This document shows positions 1 to 7,228 of a stretch of 11,211 bases of DNA, in pieces; within the stretch, counting starts at the first letter, position 1, and every line of letters begins with the position of its first letter. The stretch lies in the NCBI GenBank assembly GCA_964586765.1, contig CAZPHN010000053.1, positions 1 to 11,211 on the forward strand, given 5' to 3'. The translations under genes were made by a program, and so were the position numbers. The stretch comes from UBA3263 sp964586765. Lineage in GTDB: Bacteria; Bacteroidota; Bacteroidia; Bacteroidales; Muribaculaceae. The notes under the pieces are model-generated. The model worked only from the letters and a program-made list of their open reading frames with translations, ran no database searches and had not been told where the DNA came from.

Positions 1-121
1 ACGTCACGCCCGTATCTTACGCAAAAAAGTTCATACTTTAACTTTCTTTAACATTCTGAGTCTATTGAACTTTTCTTACCGGCGATTGTTTTATATGTAG
101 AAACTTTAAAAATTATAGATT

Positions 122-289
122 ATGGCTATTGTAAAAACACGTGAAGAACACGAGCTCGAATTGCTCGAAAAAGTAGAAAAAGACATCGAACGCAGTCAAA
201 AGCGTGAAAAAATCCACAGAATGATGATTGTCGGACTCAGTCTCCTTACCCTCGGAGCATTCATTGCCGGCAGAGGCTGTCGTCGCTAA
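122..289 (+). CDS. small single-pass membrane protein, hypothetical
   Basis: This is a 55-residue ORF starting MAIVKTREEHELELL and ending GRGCRR. Residues about 5-33 are highly charged and rich in Glu, Lys and Arg, and would form an amphipathic helix or short coiled coil. Residues about 34-50 (MMIVGLSLLTLGAFIAG) form one hydrophobic membrane segment, followed by a short basic tail. The likely topology is a cytoplasmic N-terminal helix with one membrane anchor, but this is inference. The sequence before it is AT-rich (ACTTTAAAAATTATAGATT), as is common before Bacteroidota starts, with no Shine-Dalgarno sequence. Its last 29 bases overlap the convergent peptidase gene on the other strand. I do not recognise a family. 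The charge pattern and clean reading frame support a real gene. Bases 1-121 hold no identifiable gene; they could include the end of an upstream gene, but the frame cannot be fixed. Confidence 0.6.
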   Translation: MAIVKTREEHELELLEKVEKDIERSQKREKIHRMMIVGLSLLTLGAFIAGRGCRR

Positions 290-1178
290 GCACGACGCCC
301 TCACACGTTACATCTAATTTTGAACGGCAGCCTTCCACGAACGGAAGGTTGCCGTTGACGTGTCCGATAGGCGCATTGAACGCTACCGGATAGCTGTAAG
401 GGGCAACCATACGCCTTATCATCTGCTCCATACTCTCCCCGTTGGAGTCAGGACGGTATTCGGAAAACTGTCCGACCACAAGTCCAGCCAATCCGGCGAG
501 TTTGCCACCGATACGGAGGCGATGGAGCACGCGCTCTACTTTATAAACCGGTTCGGCAATATCCTCAATAACAAGAATAGACCCCGGCAGCCCCATTATA
601 TTATAAGGAGTGTCCGCGAGTCCGTTAAGCACGGCAAGATTTCCGCCGACAAGCATCCCCGAAGCGCAGCCATGGCGGTTCAGGTCATCAGGACCCCACT
701 CTATGGAGGGCATTGAGCCCGTTCTGAGGATTTCAAAGAGATGCTTATTAGCTTTATTGTCAGGGCAAAGGCTGAGCGCGAGCTCCTTTGCCATTGAACC
801 GTGGATAGAACGAATTCCGTATGAATACCAAAGCGCGTGGAGCGCGGAAACATCGGAAAAACCGATAATCCACACCGGGCGTGGAGTTATATGCCCTATA
901 AGGTGAACGCATCCGTAGCCGCCTCGGGCACAGAGGATAGCCTTAACCTCCGGATTAGCCAAAGCGGCGTTCATATCGGCGACACGCTCATCTAACGTGC
1001 CGGAATAAGAGCCGTTACGCCCACATGCACCCGGCATGATTTCAACGCGAAAACCGGCATTGCGTAAAGTTTCGGCAGCTCCGCTAACAAGCTGAGGGTC
1101 AACAGCCGATGCAGGCGAAAGAATTGCTATCAAATCGCCCTTTTTCAGAGCGGGAGGAGTCAGTAAATAAGTATTCAT
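261..1178 (-). CDS. LD-carboxypeptidase / MccF-like serine peptidase, family S66
   Basis: This 305-residue protein has the usual length of family S66, which includes LD-carboxypeptidases that trim the terminal D-Ala from murein tetrapeptides during recycling, and the MccF immunity peptidases. The N-terminus carries the family start (PPALKKGDLIAILSPAS, residues 8-24). ARGGYG is at 84-89. The nucleophile is Ser108 in GFSD. Glu205 lies in VIEDIAEP, and His273 lies in APIGHVNGNLP, so the Ser-Glu-His triad is complete and spaced as in the family. There is no signal peptide, so it should be cytoplasmic. The start is fixed by the family N-terminus just after it and by the AT-rich stretch upstream. 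The coding end overlaps the small convergent gene by 29 bases and contains a perfect-looking hairpin. Murein recycling is the more likely role than peptide-antibiotic immunity, but sequence alone does not separate them. Confidence 0.9.
   Translation of the reverse strand: MNTYLLTPPALKKGDLIAILSPASAVDPQLVSGAAETLRNAGFRVEIMPGACGRNGSYSGTLDERVADMNAALANPEVKAILCARGGYGCVHLIGHITPRPVWIIGFSDVSALHALWYSYGIRSIHGSMAKELALSLCPDNKANKHLFEILRTGSMPSIEWGPDDLNRHGCASGMLVGGNLAVLNGLADTPYNIMGLPGSILVIEDIAEPVYKVERVLHRLRIGGKLAGLAGLVVGQFSEYRPDSNGESMEQMIRRMVAPYSYPVAFNAPIGHVNGNLPFVEGCRSKLDVTCEGVVLSDDSLCRQ
323..356. other. 14-bp stem hairpin inside the 3' end of the S66 peptidase gene
   Basis: Bases 323-336 and 343-356 are inverted complements over 14 positions with a single G-T wobble, around a 6-base loop (ACGAAC). 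The hairpin lies 33 bases past the stop codon of the small + strand gene and inside the coding end of the - strand peptidase, where it encodes residues around NGNLPFVEG. No T-run follows on either strand, so it is not a classical intrinsic terminator. It could still end or stabilise the short upstream transcript. Confidence 0.5.
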
Positions 1179-1183
1179 GAGCG

Positions 1184-1191
1184 CAAATTTA
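1184..1191 (-). promoter_or_regulatory. possible -7 box for the S66 peptidase
   Basis: Read on the - strand this is TAAATTTG, a full match to the Bacteroidota TAnnTTTG box. It ends only six bases before the ATG at 1178, so a start site at the usual distance would fall at or very near the start codon. No TTTG at the -33 position was found on this strand. Either the transcript is nearly leaderless or the match is due to chance in an AT-rich spot. Confidence 0.3.
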
Positions 1192-1199
1192 AAGTTTTT

Positions 1200-1231
1200 T
1201 TTGTGAAATCGGCGGAATAGTTATAAATTTG
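1200..1231 (+). promoter_or_regulatory. Bacteroidota-type promoter for the Na/Pi cotransporter
   Basis: TTTG at 1200-1203 is followed after 20 bases by TAAATTTG at 1224-1231. This fits the Bacteroidota housekeeping pattern of TTTG near -33 and TAnnTTTG near -7. The predicted start site is near 1238, giving a leader of about 25-30 bases before the GTG at 1265. It lies in the only gap between two divergent genes, which supports it. Confidence 0.65.
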
Positions 1232-1264
1232 TGGGCATAGAAACCAATAAATAAGCTAATCCAA

Positions 1265-3079
1265 GTGAGCTATAGTATTCTCGACCTGCTGTGTCTCATA
1301 GGCGCAGTATGCCTGTTCCTCTACGGAATGAAGGTAATGAGTGAAGGCCTGCAGAAAGCTGCCGGCGACCGCCTACGCAACATCCTGTCAGCCATGACAC
1401 GCAACCGCTTTACCGGCACCATGACAGGTATGATTATCACGGCACTGATTCAATCCTCATCGGCCTCGACGGTGATGGTGGTCAGCTTCGTAAACGCCGG
1501 ACTCATGACTCTCTCTCAGGCAATGTCGGTAATCTTCGGCGCGAACGTCGGCACGACGTTTACCGCATGGATTATCGCCCTGTTCGGCTTCAAGGTCAAC
1601 ATGTCGGCATTCATGCTGCCGCTGCTGGGACTCGCAGTGCCTCTGACCATGATGTCGTCGAGCCGTAAGAAGAGCATCGGCGAGTTCCTGATTGGTTTCG
1701 CATTCCTGTTCATGGGTCTGGACATGATCAGCAAATATGTACCGGACCTTCAGGCAAACCCGGAAATGTTTGCTTTCCTGCAGCAGTATACTGGCAACGG
1801 CTTCAGCTCGATAATGATATTCATGGCGGTAGGCTGCCTGCTGACCATGGTAATCCAAAGTTCAGCCGCGACCTTCGCCATCACCCTGATAATGTGTTCA
1901 AAAGGTTGGATTACATTCGAGCTTGCCTGCGCGATAGTGCTCGGCGCGAACCTTGGCACATGTATCACCCCGCTGCTCGCCTCAATGAGCGGAAACACAG
2001 CTGCCAAGCGCACGGCTCTGGGTCACCTGCTGTTCAACATTCTCGGTTTCCTCTGGCTGCTGCCCATCTTCGTTCCGTTCGTCCACATGAACGAATGGCT
2101 CACCGAATTCATCGGTCAGGGCGACCCGAACCGACTCTACAACTATGTGGCTCACCTTCAGCAGACCGAGCCGGACATTTACAACCACCTGTTTGACAAC
2201 TCTCTGCCCATAAGCCATCCGGCACTGCAGCAGATAGCGGCAATGCAAATCAGCGTATCGTTCGGCATGTCAATGTTCCATACGACCTATAATATTGTCA
2301 ACCTGTCGCTGATGATATGGTTCACGAACCTTTACGTCAAAGCCGTGGAGAAGCTGCTCCCGTCCAAGTCGACCGAGGAGGAATTCAGCCTCAAGTACAT
2401 CGGCGGCTCGCTTGTCAGCGCATCGGAGCTCAATATCGCTCAGGTAGAAAAAGAGGTCGGGGTGTTTGCCCAGCGCGTAGACCGCATGGTAGGCATGGCG
2501 CAGGAACTGCTCCATCTCAACGCCAAGACCAAGGAGTTCAACCAGCTGTACTCGCGGCTTGAGAAATATGAGGACATTTCCGACCGCATGGAACGCGAAA
2601 TAGCCGACTTCCTCAACCGTACGAGTCAGGGTCGCCTGAGTAACGACGGTAAACGCCGCATAGCCGCGCTCTTCAACATCAACTCTGAAATCGAAAGCAT
2701 AGGCGACAGCTGCAACAACTTTGCGCGCGTCCTGTCACGCAAACAGGAGGTAAGCGTACATTTCAACGACGTAATCAAAGAAAATCTCGACGCAATGTTC
2801 GTGCTTGTAGCGGAGGCGATGAACGGCATGATAACCATGCTCGGCAACATTGAGAACGTCAAGGAAGAACAGCTGCTTAACGCTTACAATAAGGAACGCG
2901 AAATCAACAATTTCCGCAACCAGCTGCGCAACAAGAACGTCGAAAACATCAACAGCGGTCTCTACGACTATCAGGCGGGTATCTTCTTCATGGATGCCAT
3001 CAGCGACCTCGAGAAAGTTGGCGACTATATCATAAACGTGGTTGACACCATCCGCGACTCCATGACTAAAAAAGCATAA
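1265..3079 (+). CDS. Na+/phosphate cotransporter with C-terminal PhoU-like domain
   Basis: This 604-residue membrane protein belongs to the NptA/YjbB-type Na/Pi cotransporter family, which couples sodium entry to inorganic phosphate transport across the inner membrane. The transport half (residues about 1-365) shows the family's inverted internal duplication. ALIQSSSAST at 60-69 and MVIQSSAATF at 195-204 are the paired QSS motifs; GANVGTT at 92-98 and GANLGTC at 227-233 are the paired glycine turns. A FHTTYNI segment lies near 338-344. The tail from about 390 is a long charged helical region typical of PhoU-like domains, with repeated helices such as EIESIGDSCNNFAR and DLEKVGDYI, thought to regulate transport. 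The start is GTG at 1265; an in-frame TAG at 1238 and the absence of any ATG in between exclude a longer form. A TTTG/TAAATTTG promoter precedes it. Confidence 0.93.
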   Translation: MSYSILDLLCLIGAVCLFLYGMKVMSEGLQKAAGDRLRNILSAMTRNRFTGTMTGMIITALIQSSSASTVMVVSFVNAGLMTLSQAMSVIFGANVGTTFTAWIIALFGFKVNMSAFMLPLLGLAVPLTMMSSSRKKSIGEFLIGFAFLFMGLDMISKYVPDLQANPEMFAFLQQYTGNGFSSIMIFMAVGCLLTMVIQSSAATFAITLIMCSKGWITFELACAIVLGANLGTCITPLLASMSGNTAAKRTALGHLLFNILGFLWLLPIFVPFVHMNEWLTEFIGQGDPNRLYNYVAHLQQTEPDIYNHLFDNSLPISHPALQQIAAMQISVSFGMSMFHTTYNIVNLSLMIWFTNLYVKAVEKLLPSKSTEEEFSLKYIGGSLVSASELNIAQVEKEVGVFAQRVDRMVGMAQELLHLNAKTKEFNQLYSRLEKYEDISDRMEREIADFLNRTSQGRLSNDGKRRIAALFNINSEIESIGDSCNNFARVLSRKQEVSVHFNDVIKENLDAMFVLVAEAMNGMITMLGNIENVKEEQLLNAYNKEREINNFRNQLRNKNVENINSGLYDYQAGIFFMDAISDLEKVGDYIINVVDTIRDSMTKKA

Positions 3080-3110
3080 TAATCCATTCACAGAATATAC
3101 ATTTTTACCC

Positions 3111-5459
3111 ATGAAACAACTACTCAGCATACTGATGATTGCCGCGGCGACAACCGCTTCGGCTGAAATACTCACCCCGGCACAAGCTTTAGAGCGCGCG
3201 TTGGGCAATGAAGCGACACCCGGCAGTGTCCGCAAGGCTCTTTCGCTGCACAAGGGAGCGAAAGTAACCCCGGCTCTGACCATCGGCGACATAGACGCGC
3301 CTGAACTCTACATCATGACCCCGACAGCGGAATCGATGATGATTGTATCGGCAGAAAGCGAGGTCCCCGCCCTGTTAGGCTATAGCGACAACGGCGGTTT
3401 CGGCCCCGTAAACATTCCGCCCGCCATGCAGGCAATGCTTGACGCTTACGCCTATGAGATTCAGGCGGTACGCGCCGGCGAGGCTGTTTATGCAAGCGGC
3501 GCGCGCGCAGACCGCGCAACCGTCATGCCGCTGTGTCGCACCACATGGAACCAAGATGCGCCTTACAACTACTACTGTCCGCAGCTTGACGGCAAAGCCT
3601 CAATGACCGGTTGTGTCGCCACCGCCATGGCTCAGGTACTCAAAGTGCTCGAATGGCCTGAAACCTGCAACGGCGGCAAGGAGTCTTACTACTGGGAAAA
3701 CGGAGGAAAGACCCTTTCACTGGACTTCAACACCGTTGAGCTGGCGTGGAAAAACATGTCAGACAATTATACATCATCGTCAGCTACATATTCATCGAAG
3801 GCAACCGCCACGCTGATGCAGGCGGTAGGTTACTCCTGTCAGATGAACTACTCGCCCACAGCATCGGGAGCATACGGCATCTACCTTGCCGGCGGTCTCA
3901 TCAAGCACTTTGACTATGACTGCACCCTGAGCTACGAACAGCACGACTGGTACACACAGGACCAGTGGGAAGGTATGATTCACGAAGAGCTCTCGGCAGG
4001 CATCCCCGTATACTGCGACGGAGTCACTCCCGACAACAGCGCGGGTCATGCCTTTGTAATTGACGGCTATCAGGGCGACGGCTACTTCCACCTCAACTGG
4101 GGCTGGGGCGGTCTGAGCGACGGCTTCTACCGTCTGACAGCCCTTGACCCGGTATCGCAAGGCATCGGTGGCTCCAACGCCGGCTATAACTTCTCGCAGG
4201 GTATCATCGTAGGTCTGAAGAAGGGAGCCACGACAAAGCGTGCGCTGCGACCGGTAATCTTCTGGTGCTACGGTCAGTTCAAGAGCGCGACAGCAAGCAC
4301 CACGAAAGGCAAAGCTGTCAAATTTACCGGCGGATTCTACAATATGTCGCCGCTTGCAGTGAGCAACATTACACCGGGCGTACGATTTGTCAACGACGCA
4401 ACGGGAGAGGTAACCGACATAAGTTCCACAGCCTCAATCACCGCCGAGGTTGCCGTACGCTCCGGCATCACGGACTATAGTGTCACCATACCCACATCGC
4501 TTGCCGAGGGTAAATATACGGTTTATCCTATCATGACCAACAACCACGACAAGCAAGCTTACGTAATGCGCGCTTCGGTTGGCGGCTACGGCTATGTAAA
4601 CGCAACGGTTTCAGACTCGAAGGTATCATTCTCGGAACCTGACCACTCGAGCATCAAGGCAACCGACATAAAGGTTACAAGCAAGCTCTATCCCGGTACG
4701 ACATTCACGGCAACCGCCAAAGTAAGCAATAATTCCGCACTTCCTTACAACGGCTTTGTCGTTCCGATGCTTCTCAACCGCTCGACCGGCAAGGAAGTGC
4801 AGCAGTTTGACGGCATAGCCATTGAGCTTTCCGCAGGTCAAAGCAAGCAGATAACCATTACAAGCGCGCTTGCGGCAACCGTCGCTCCCGGCAACTATAA
4901 CTTTGTTCTGGTAAGCGACACAGGCAACAAAGCCGGTCTGGCAATAGGCGTCACGGTTGAAAGCCGTCCGGCGGCAGGCATCATGCGCTTTGATGAATTG
5001 AAAGTCACCAATACCGCGAAGAATAACCTCACCTTTGAGGTGACCGCAAGCTGCACGTCGGGATATTACGCACAACCTTACTTTGTGGTAATCTATCCCA
5101 GAACCGGAACGGGCAATTATCTTGACTACTTCATGAGCACTCCGGAAATTCTTTCCGAAGGAGAACAGAAAACCGTCGAGATAAGCGGCAACTTCGCCAA
5201 AGGACGCGCAGGCACGACCTATACCGCTATGGCATACTATATGCAGAACGGTTCATCAAACACTCCTATGATCAATTCCACCCCGATTAAGTTTACCCTT
5301 ACCGACGGCGAGTACGGCTCATCAGACATTGATGAGATAAGCGACAACGCCGACTCACAAGCAGAATGGTATGACCTTCAGGGCCGTAAGATAGCCGAGC
5401 CTAAGTCAGGCATAGCCATTCGGCGTCAGGGAGGAGAATCCAAGATTATCCGCTTATGA
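3111..5459 (+). CDS. secreted C10-family (streptopain-like) cysteine protease
   Basis: This 782-residue protein begins with a Sec signal peptide (MKQLLSILMIAAATTASA). A propeptide follows to about residue 135, typical of streptopain-like zymogens, and then the peptidase domain (about 140-370). TTWNQDAPYNYYCP at 144-157 is the family's entry motif. The catalytic Cys168 sits in TGCVATAMAQV, the catalytic His313 in AGHAFVIDGY, and NWGWGG at 329-334 is the conserved Trp/Gly turn. Residues about 375-720 look like two or three beta-sandwich domains. The last 30 residues contain YDLQGRK...SGIAIR, the C-terminal motif common on secreted Bacteroidales proteins and similar to type IX secretion sorting tails. 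Whether it directs type IX export here is unknown. It lies 31 bases after the transporter, possibly partly by read-through, and overlaps the next gene by 4 bases. No Spi-like inhibitor gene is adjacent. Host or dietary protein degradation is likely but inferred. Confidence 0.92.
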   Translation: MKQLLSILMIAAATTASAEILTPAQALERALGNEATPGSVRKALSLHKGAKVTPALTIGDIDAPELYIMTPTAESMMIVSAESEVPALLGYSDNGGFGPVNIPPAMQAMLDAYAYEIQAVRAGEAVYASGARADRATVMPLCRTTWNQDAPYNYYCPQLDGKASMTGCVATAMAQVLKVLEWPETCNGGKESYYWENGGKTLSLDFNTVELAWKNMSDNYTSSSATYSSKATATLMQAVGYSCQMNYSPTASGAYGIYLAGGLIKHFDYDCTLSYEQHDWYTQDQWEGMIHEELSAGIPVYCDGVTPDNSAGHAFVIDGYQGDGYFHLNWGWGGLSDGFYRLTALDPVSQGIGGSNAGYNFSQGIIVGLKKGATTKRALRPVIFWCYGQFKSATASTTKGKAVKFTGGFYNMSPLAVSNITPGVRFVNDATGEVTDISSTASITAEVAVRSGITDYSVTIPTSLAEGKYTVYPIMTNNHDKQAYVMRASVGGYGYVNATVSDSKVSFSEPDHSSIKATDIKVTSKLYPGTTFTATAKVSNNSALPYNGFVVPMLLNRSTGKEVQQFDGIAIELSAGQSKQITITSALAATVAPGNYNFVLVSDTGNKAGLAIGVTVESRPAAGIMRFDELKVTNTAKNNLTFEVTASCTSGYYAQPYFVVIYPRTGTGNYLDYFMSTPEILSEGEQKTVEISGNFAKGRAGTTYTAMAYYMQNGSSNTPMINSTPIKFTLTDGEYGSSDIDEISDNADSQAEWYDLQGRKIAEPKSGIAIRRQGGESKIIRL

Positions 5460-6451
5460 AACGCTTACTGATAGTTGGCGCAGGCGGATTTATCGGCGGA
5501 TATATCTGCAAGCAAGCACTTGAATGCGGTTACGAAGTGACGGCGGGTATCCGCCCGTCCACTTCGCGCCGTTTTCTTGAGGATACGCGACTTAAGTTCA
5601 TAGAGTTTGACTATTCAGACGTTGAAAGCATACGCCGCGGGCTTGACTCCGTTCCCGAGACATGGGATTACGTCATCTATAATCTGGGAGCGACAAAATG
5701 TAACAACTTCCTTGATTTCAACCGTATAAACTTTGAATGTCTGCGCAATTTCGGCACTGCACTGCGTGAAAGCGGTAAGATTCCGGAGAAGTTCCTGTAT
5801 GTCAGCTCGCTCTCTGCCATCGGTCCCGGCGATGAAAATCGATATGCGCCGCTAACCGAAAGGAGCGTCCCGAAGCCTAATACCAAATACGGATTGTCGA
5901 AAATCAAGGCTGAGCAATGGCTCGAAACCTCATCCAGACTTCCGTGGATAATATTCCGTCCGACGGGTGTTTATGGTCCTCACGAACAGGACTACCTGAT
6001 GATGATAAAGTGTATTGACCATCACTTTGACTTCGGGGTAGGCTATAAGCGTCAGTTGCTGACGTTTATCTACGTCGAGGACCTTGTTGAGGCAATGATG
6101 ATGGCATTGGAAAATGCACCCACCCATCGCCGCTACAATATTTCCGAACCACACTGCTATACACAGGCTGAATTTCGCAAAATTACATCAGAGGTACTTG
6201 ACCGCAAGGTCATCATACCCGTAAGACTACCCCTCTGGATAGTCAAGGCAGTCAGCTATGTATCCGAAAAAATCGGGATGCTGACCGGCAAACCGTCGAC
6301 GCTCAACCGCGACAAATTCCAGATCCTAAAACAGCGAAACTGGAACTGCTCCACTGAGGCTGCAACCGATGATTTCGGCTTCACAGCACGCACAGATTTG
6401 CGGACCGGGCTGACCAAGACCGTCGCCGCCTATCGCCAGAATAAAAAATAA
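5456..6451 (+). CDS. NAD(P)-dependent epimerase/reductase, extended SDR family
   Basis: This 331-residue cytoplasmic enzyme has an N-terminal Rossmann fold with the nucleotide-binding motif GAGGFIGG at residues 8-15. The catalytic Ser is in YVSSLSA (about 117-118), and Tyr145 and Lys149 are in YGLSK. FRPTGVYGP at 167-175 is the extended-SDR substrate-side motif. The length is typical. The closest general types are sugar-nucleotide epimerases and dihydroflavonol-4-reductase-like reductases; the substrate cannot be read from the sequence. Its ATG overlaps the stop of the C10 protease in ATGA, so the two are translationally coupled, although one product is exported and the other cytosolic. The 3' end is followed after only 14 bases by the RhuM-family gene. 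It is the last gene with the GC-rich composition of the left part. Confidence 0.88.
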   Translation: MKRLLIVGAGGFIGGYICKQALECGYEVTAGIRPSTSRRFLEDTRLKFIEFDYSDVESIRRGLDSVPETWDYVIYNLGATKCNNFLDFNRINFECLRNFGTALRESGKIPEKFLYVSSLSAIGPGDENRYAPLTERSVPKPNTKYGLSKIKAEQWLETSSRLPWIIFRPTGVYGPHEQDYLMMIKCIDHHFDFGVGYKRQLLTFIYVEDLVEAMMMALENAPTHRRYNISEPHCYTQAEFRKITSEVLDRKVIIPVRLPLWIVKAVSYVSEKIGMLTGKPSTLNRDKFQILKQRNWNCSTEAATDDFGFTARTDLRTGLTKTVAAYRQNKK

Positions 6452-6465
6452 TCTGTTACGTTACA

Positions 6466-7056
6466 ATGAGCGAGGCAAATGAAATAATCATCTACCAGCC
6501 GGACGAAAGCCTCAAGCTTGATGTCCGACTTGAAGATGAAACGGTTTGGCTCAGCCAAGCTCAAATGTCAGAACTTTTCCAAGCATCTAAACAAAACATA
6601 AGCCTGCATATATCAAACATATATAAAGAAGGCGAGCTGGAAATGGACGCAACCGTCAAGGAATACTTGACAGTTCAAACGGAAGGGAAACGCAAAGTAA
6701 ACCGACGAATATCCTTCTATAATCTCGATGTCATTATCTCAGTTGGATATAGAATAAAATCCATCAGAGGCACTCAATTCCGTCAGTGGGCTAACAAAAT
6801 TCTTAAAGATTATCTACTTCGAGGGTACTCAATAAATCAGCGATTTATGCAGCTGGAAAATAGAATTGACCGCCACAACGCCCAATATCCGGGAGTCTCA
6901 ATCCACAGATGTACAAAAGTTCACGACCGATTTATAGTTATTGACAACGATGTTTACCATATAGGGCACTCACTTAAAGATTTAGGAAAAAAGCTATTTG
7001 CATTTTCAAAGATGCAAATGCTTACCGGTTCCGAATTGTTGTCTCACTTAAAATAA
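6466..7056 (+). CDS. RhuM-family protein with PLD-like C-terminal end, probably internally deleted
   Basis: This 196-residue protein has an N-terminal RhuM domain (about 5-130). It includes the helix-turn-helix-like stretch WLSQAQMSELFQASKQNISL (28-47) and the FYNLDVIISVGYRIKS and RGTQFRQWAN motifs that define the family named after Salmonella RhuM. From about 134 it changes abruptly to RHNAQYPGVSIHR, then VHDRFIVID (152-160, an H-x-R-x4-D variant of the PLD-type HxKx4D motif), and GHSLKDLGKKLFAFSKM. From family memory, full-length relatives are about 300 or more residues and carry a linker and the first half of a PLD-like domain between these parts. Here residue 133 runs straight into 136. 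RhuM genes often sit in defence or mobile islands; the molecular function is not established. Composition is AT-richer than the gene upstream. The product may be inactive. Confidence 0.8.
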   Translation: MSEANEIIIYQPDESLKLDVRLEDETVWLSQAQMSELFQASKQNISLHISNIYKEGELEMDATVKEYLTVQTEGKRKVNRRISFYNLDVIISVGYRIKSIRGTQFRQWANKILKDYLLRGYSINQRFMQLENRIDRHNAQYPGVSIHRCTKVHDRFIVIDNDVYHIGHSLKDLGKKLFAFSKMQMLTGSELLSHLK

Positions 7057-7125
7057 GTACATGTCAATGTTCTTATAAAGCAGCAGGGGGCTTTGCTCCT
7101 CGCTCCGCCTGTCGTTCTAACGCTG

Positions 7126-7133
7126 CAAAGTTA
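7126..7133 (-). promoter_or_regulatory. possible -7 box pointing toward the RhuM-family gene
   Basis: On the - strand this reads TAACTTTG, matching TAnnTTTG. Candidate TTTG boxes upstream lie 11 and 24 bases away rather than about 19-21, so the match is only partial. Transcription from it would run antisense into the RhuM-family gene. Confidence 0.25.
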
Positions 7134-7154
7134 CGACACCGCACCAAAGGTTGA

Positions 7155-7177
7155 CCGCAAAATTTGACATTTTGCGG
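7155..7177. other. 9-bp perfect stem hairpin
   Basis: CCGCAAAAT at 7155-7163 and ATTTTGCGG at 7169-7177 are perfect inverted complements around the 5-base loop TTGAC. No T-run follows on the + strand and none on the - strand, so it is not a standard terminator. It immediately precedes the 9-bp tandem units. Confidence 0.6.
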
Positions 7178-7183
7178 GAGAGG

Positions 7184-7228
7184 AGCACTCGGAGAACTCG
7201 GAGAGCTCGAAGGAATCAGAGAAATCGG
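7184..7228. repeat. five imperfect 9-bp tandem units, consensus AGAACTCGG
   Basis: The units are AGCACTCGG, AGAACTCGG, AGAGCTCGA, AGGAATCAG and AGAAATCGG, head to tail with no spacer. A partial unit (AGCGG) follows. The period divides by three, so translated frames give a low-complexity Ser/Glu or Ser/Asp/Phe peptide, which likely explains the small ORF here. Confidence 0.65.

Noticed and set aside
1457..1858. 133-codon open frame on the - strand
   Set aside because: It is a His/Arg/Gln-rich shadow of the membrane-spanning part of the Na/Pi cotransporter, with no family-like sequence.
3098..3105. TACATTTT as a -7 box for the C10 protease
   Set aside because: It has one mismatch to TAnnTTTG and no TTTG at the right distance, and it would place the start site at the ATG itself.
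2735..3292. 185-codon open frame on the - strand
   Set aside because: It lies antisense to the end of the Na/Pi cotransporter and the start of the C10 protease, both with clear family motifs. Its Val/Phe-rich translation is what the reverse of such coding sequence gives.
4626..5075. 149-codon open frame on the - strand
   Set aside because: It is a shadow of the beta-sandwich region of the C10 protease, with no motif or start signal.
7057..7140. tRNA gene or intrinsic terminator after the RhuM-family gene
   Set aside because: There is no cloverleaf arms or T-loop motif. The short AAAGC/GCTTT stem at 7077-7094 is weak and has no T-run after it.
7184..7228. CRISPR-like array
   Set aside because: The units are 9 bases long, contiguous and without spacers, and no cas genes are present.
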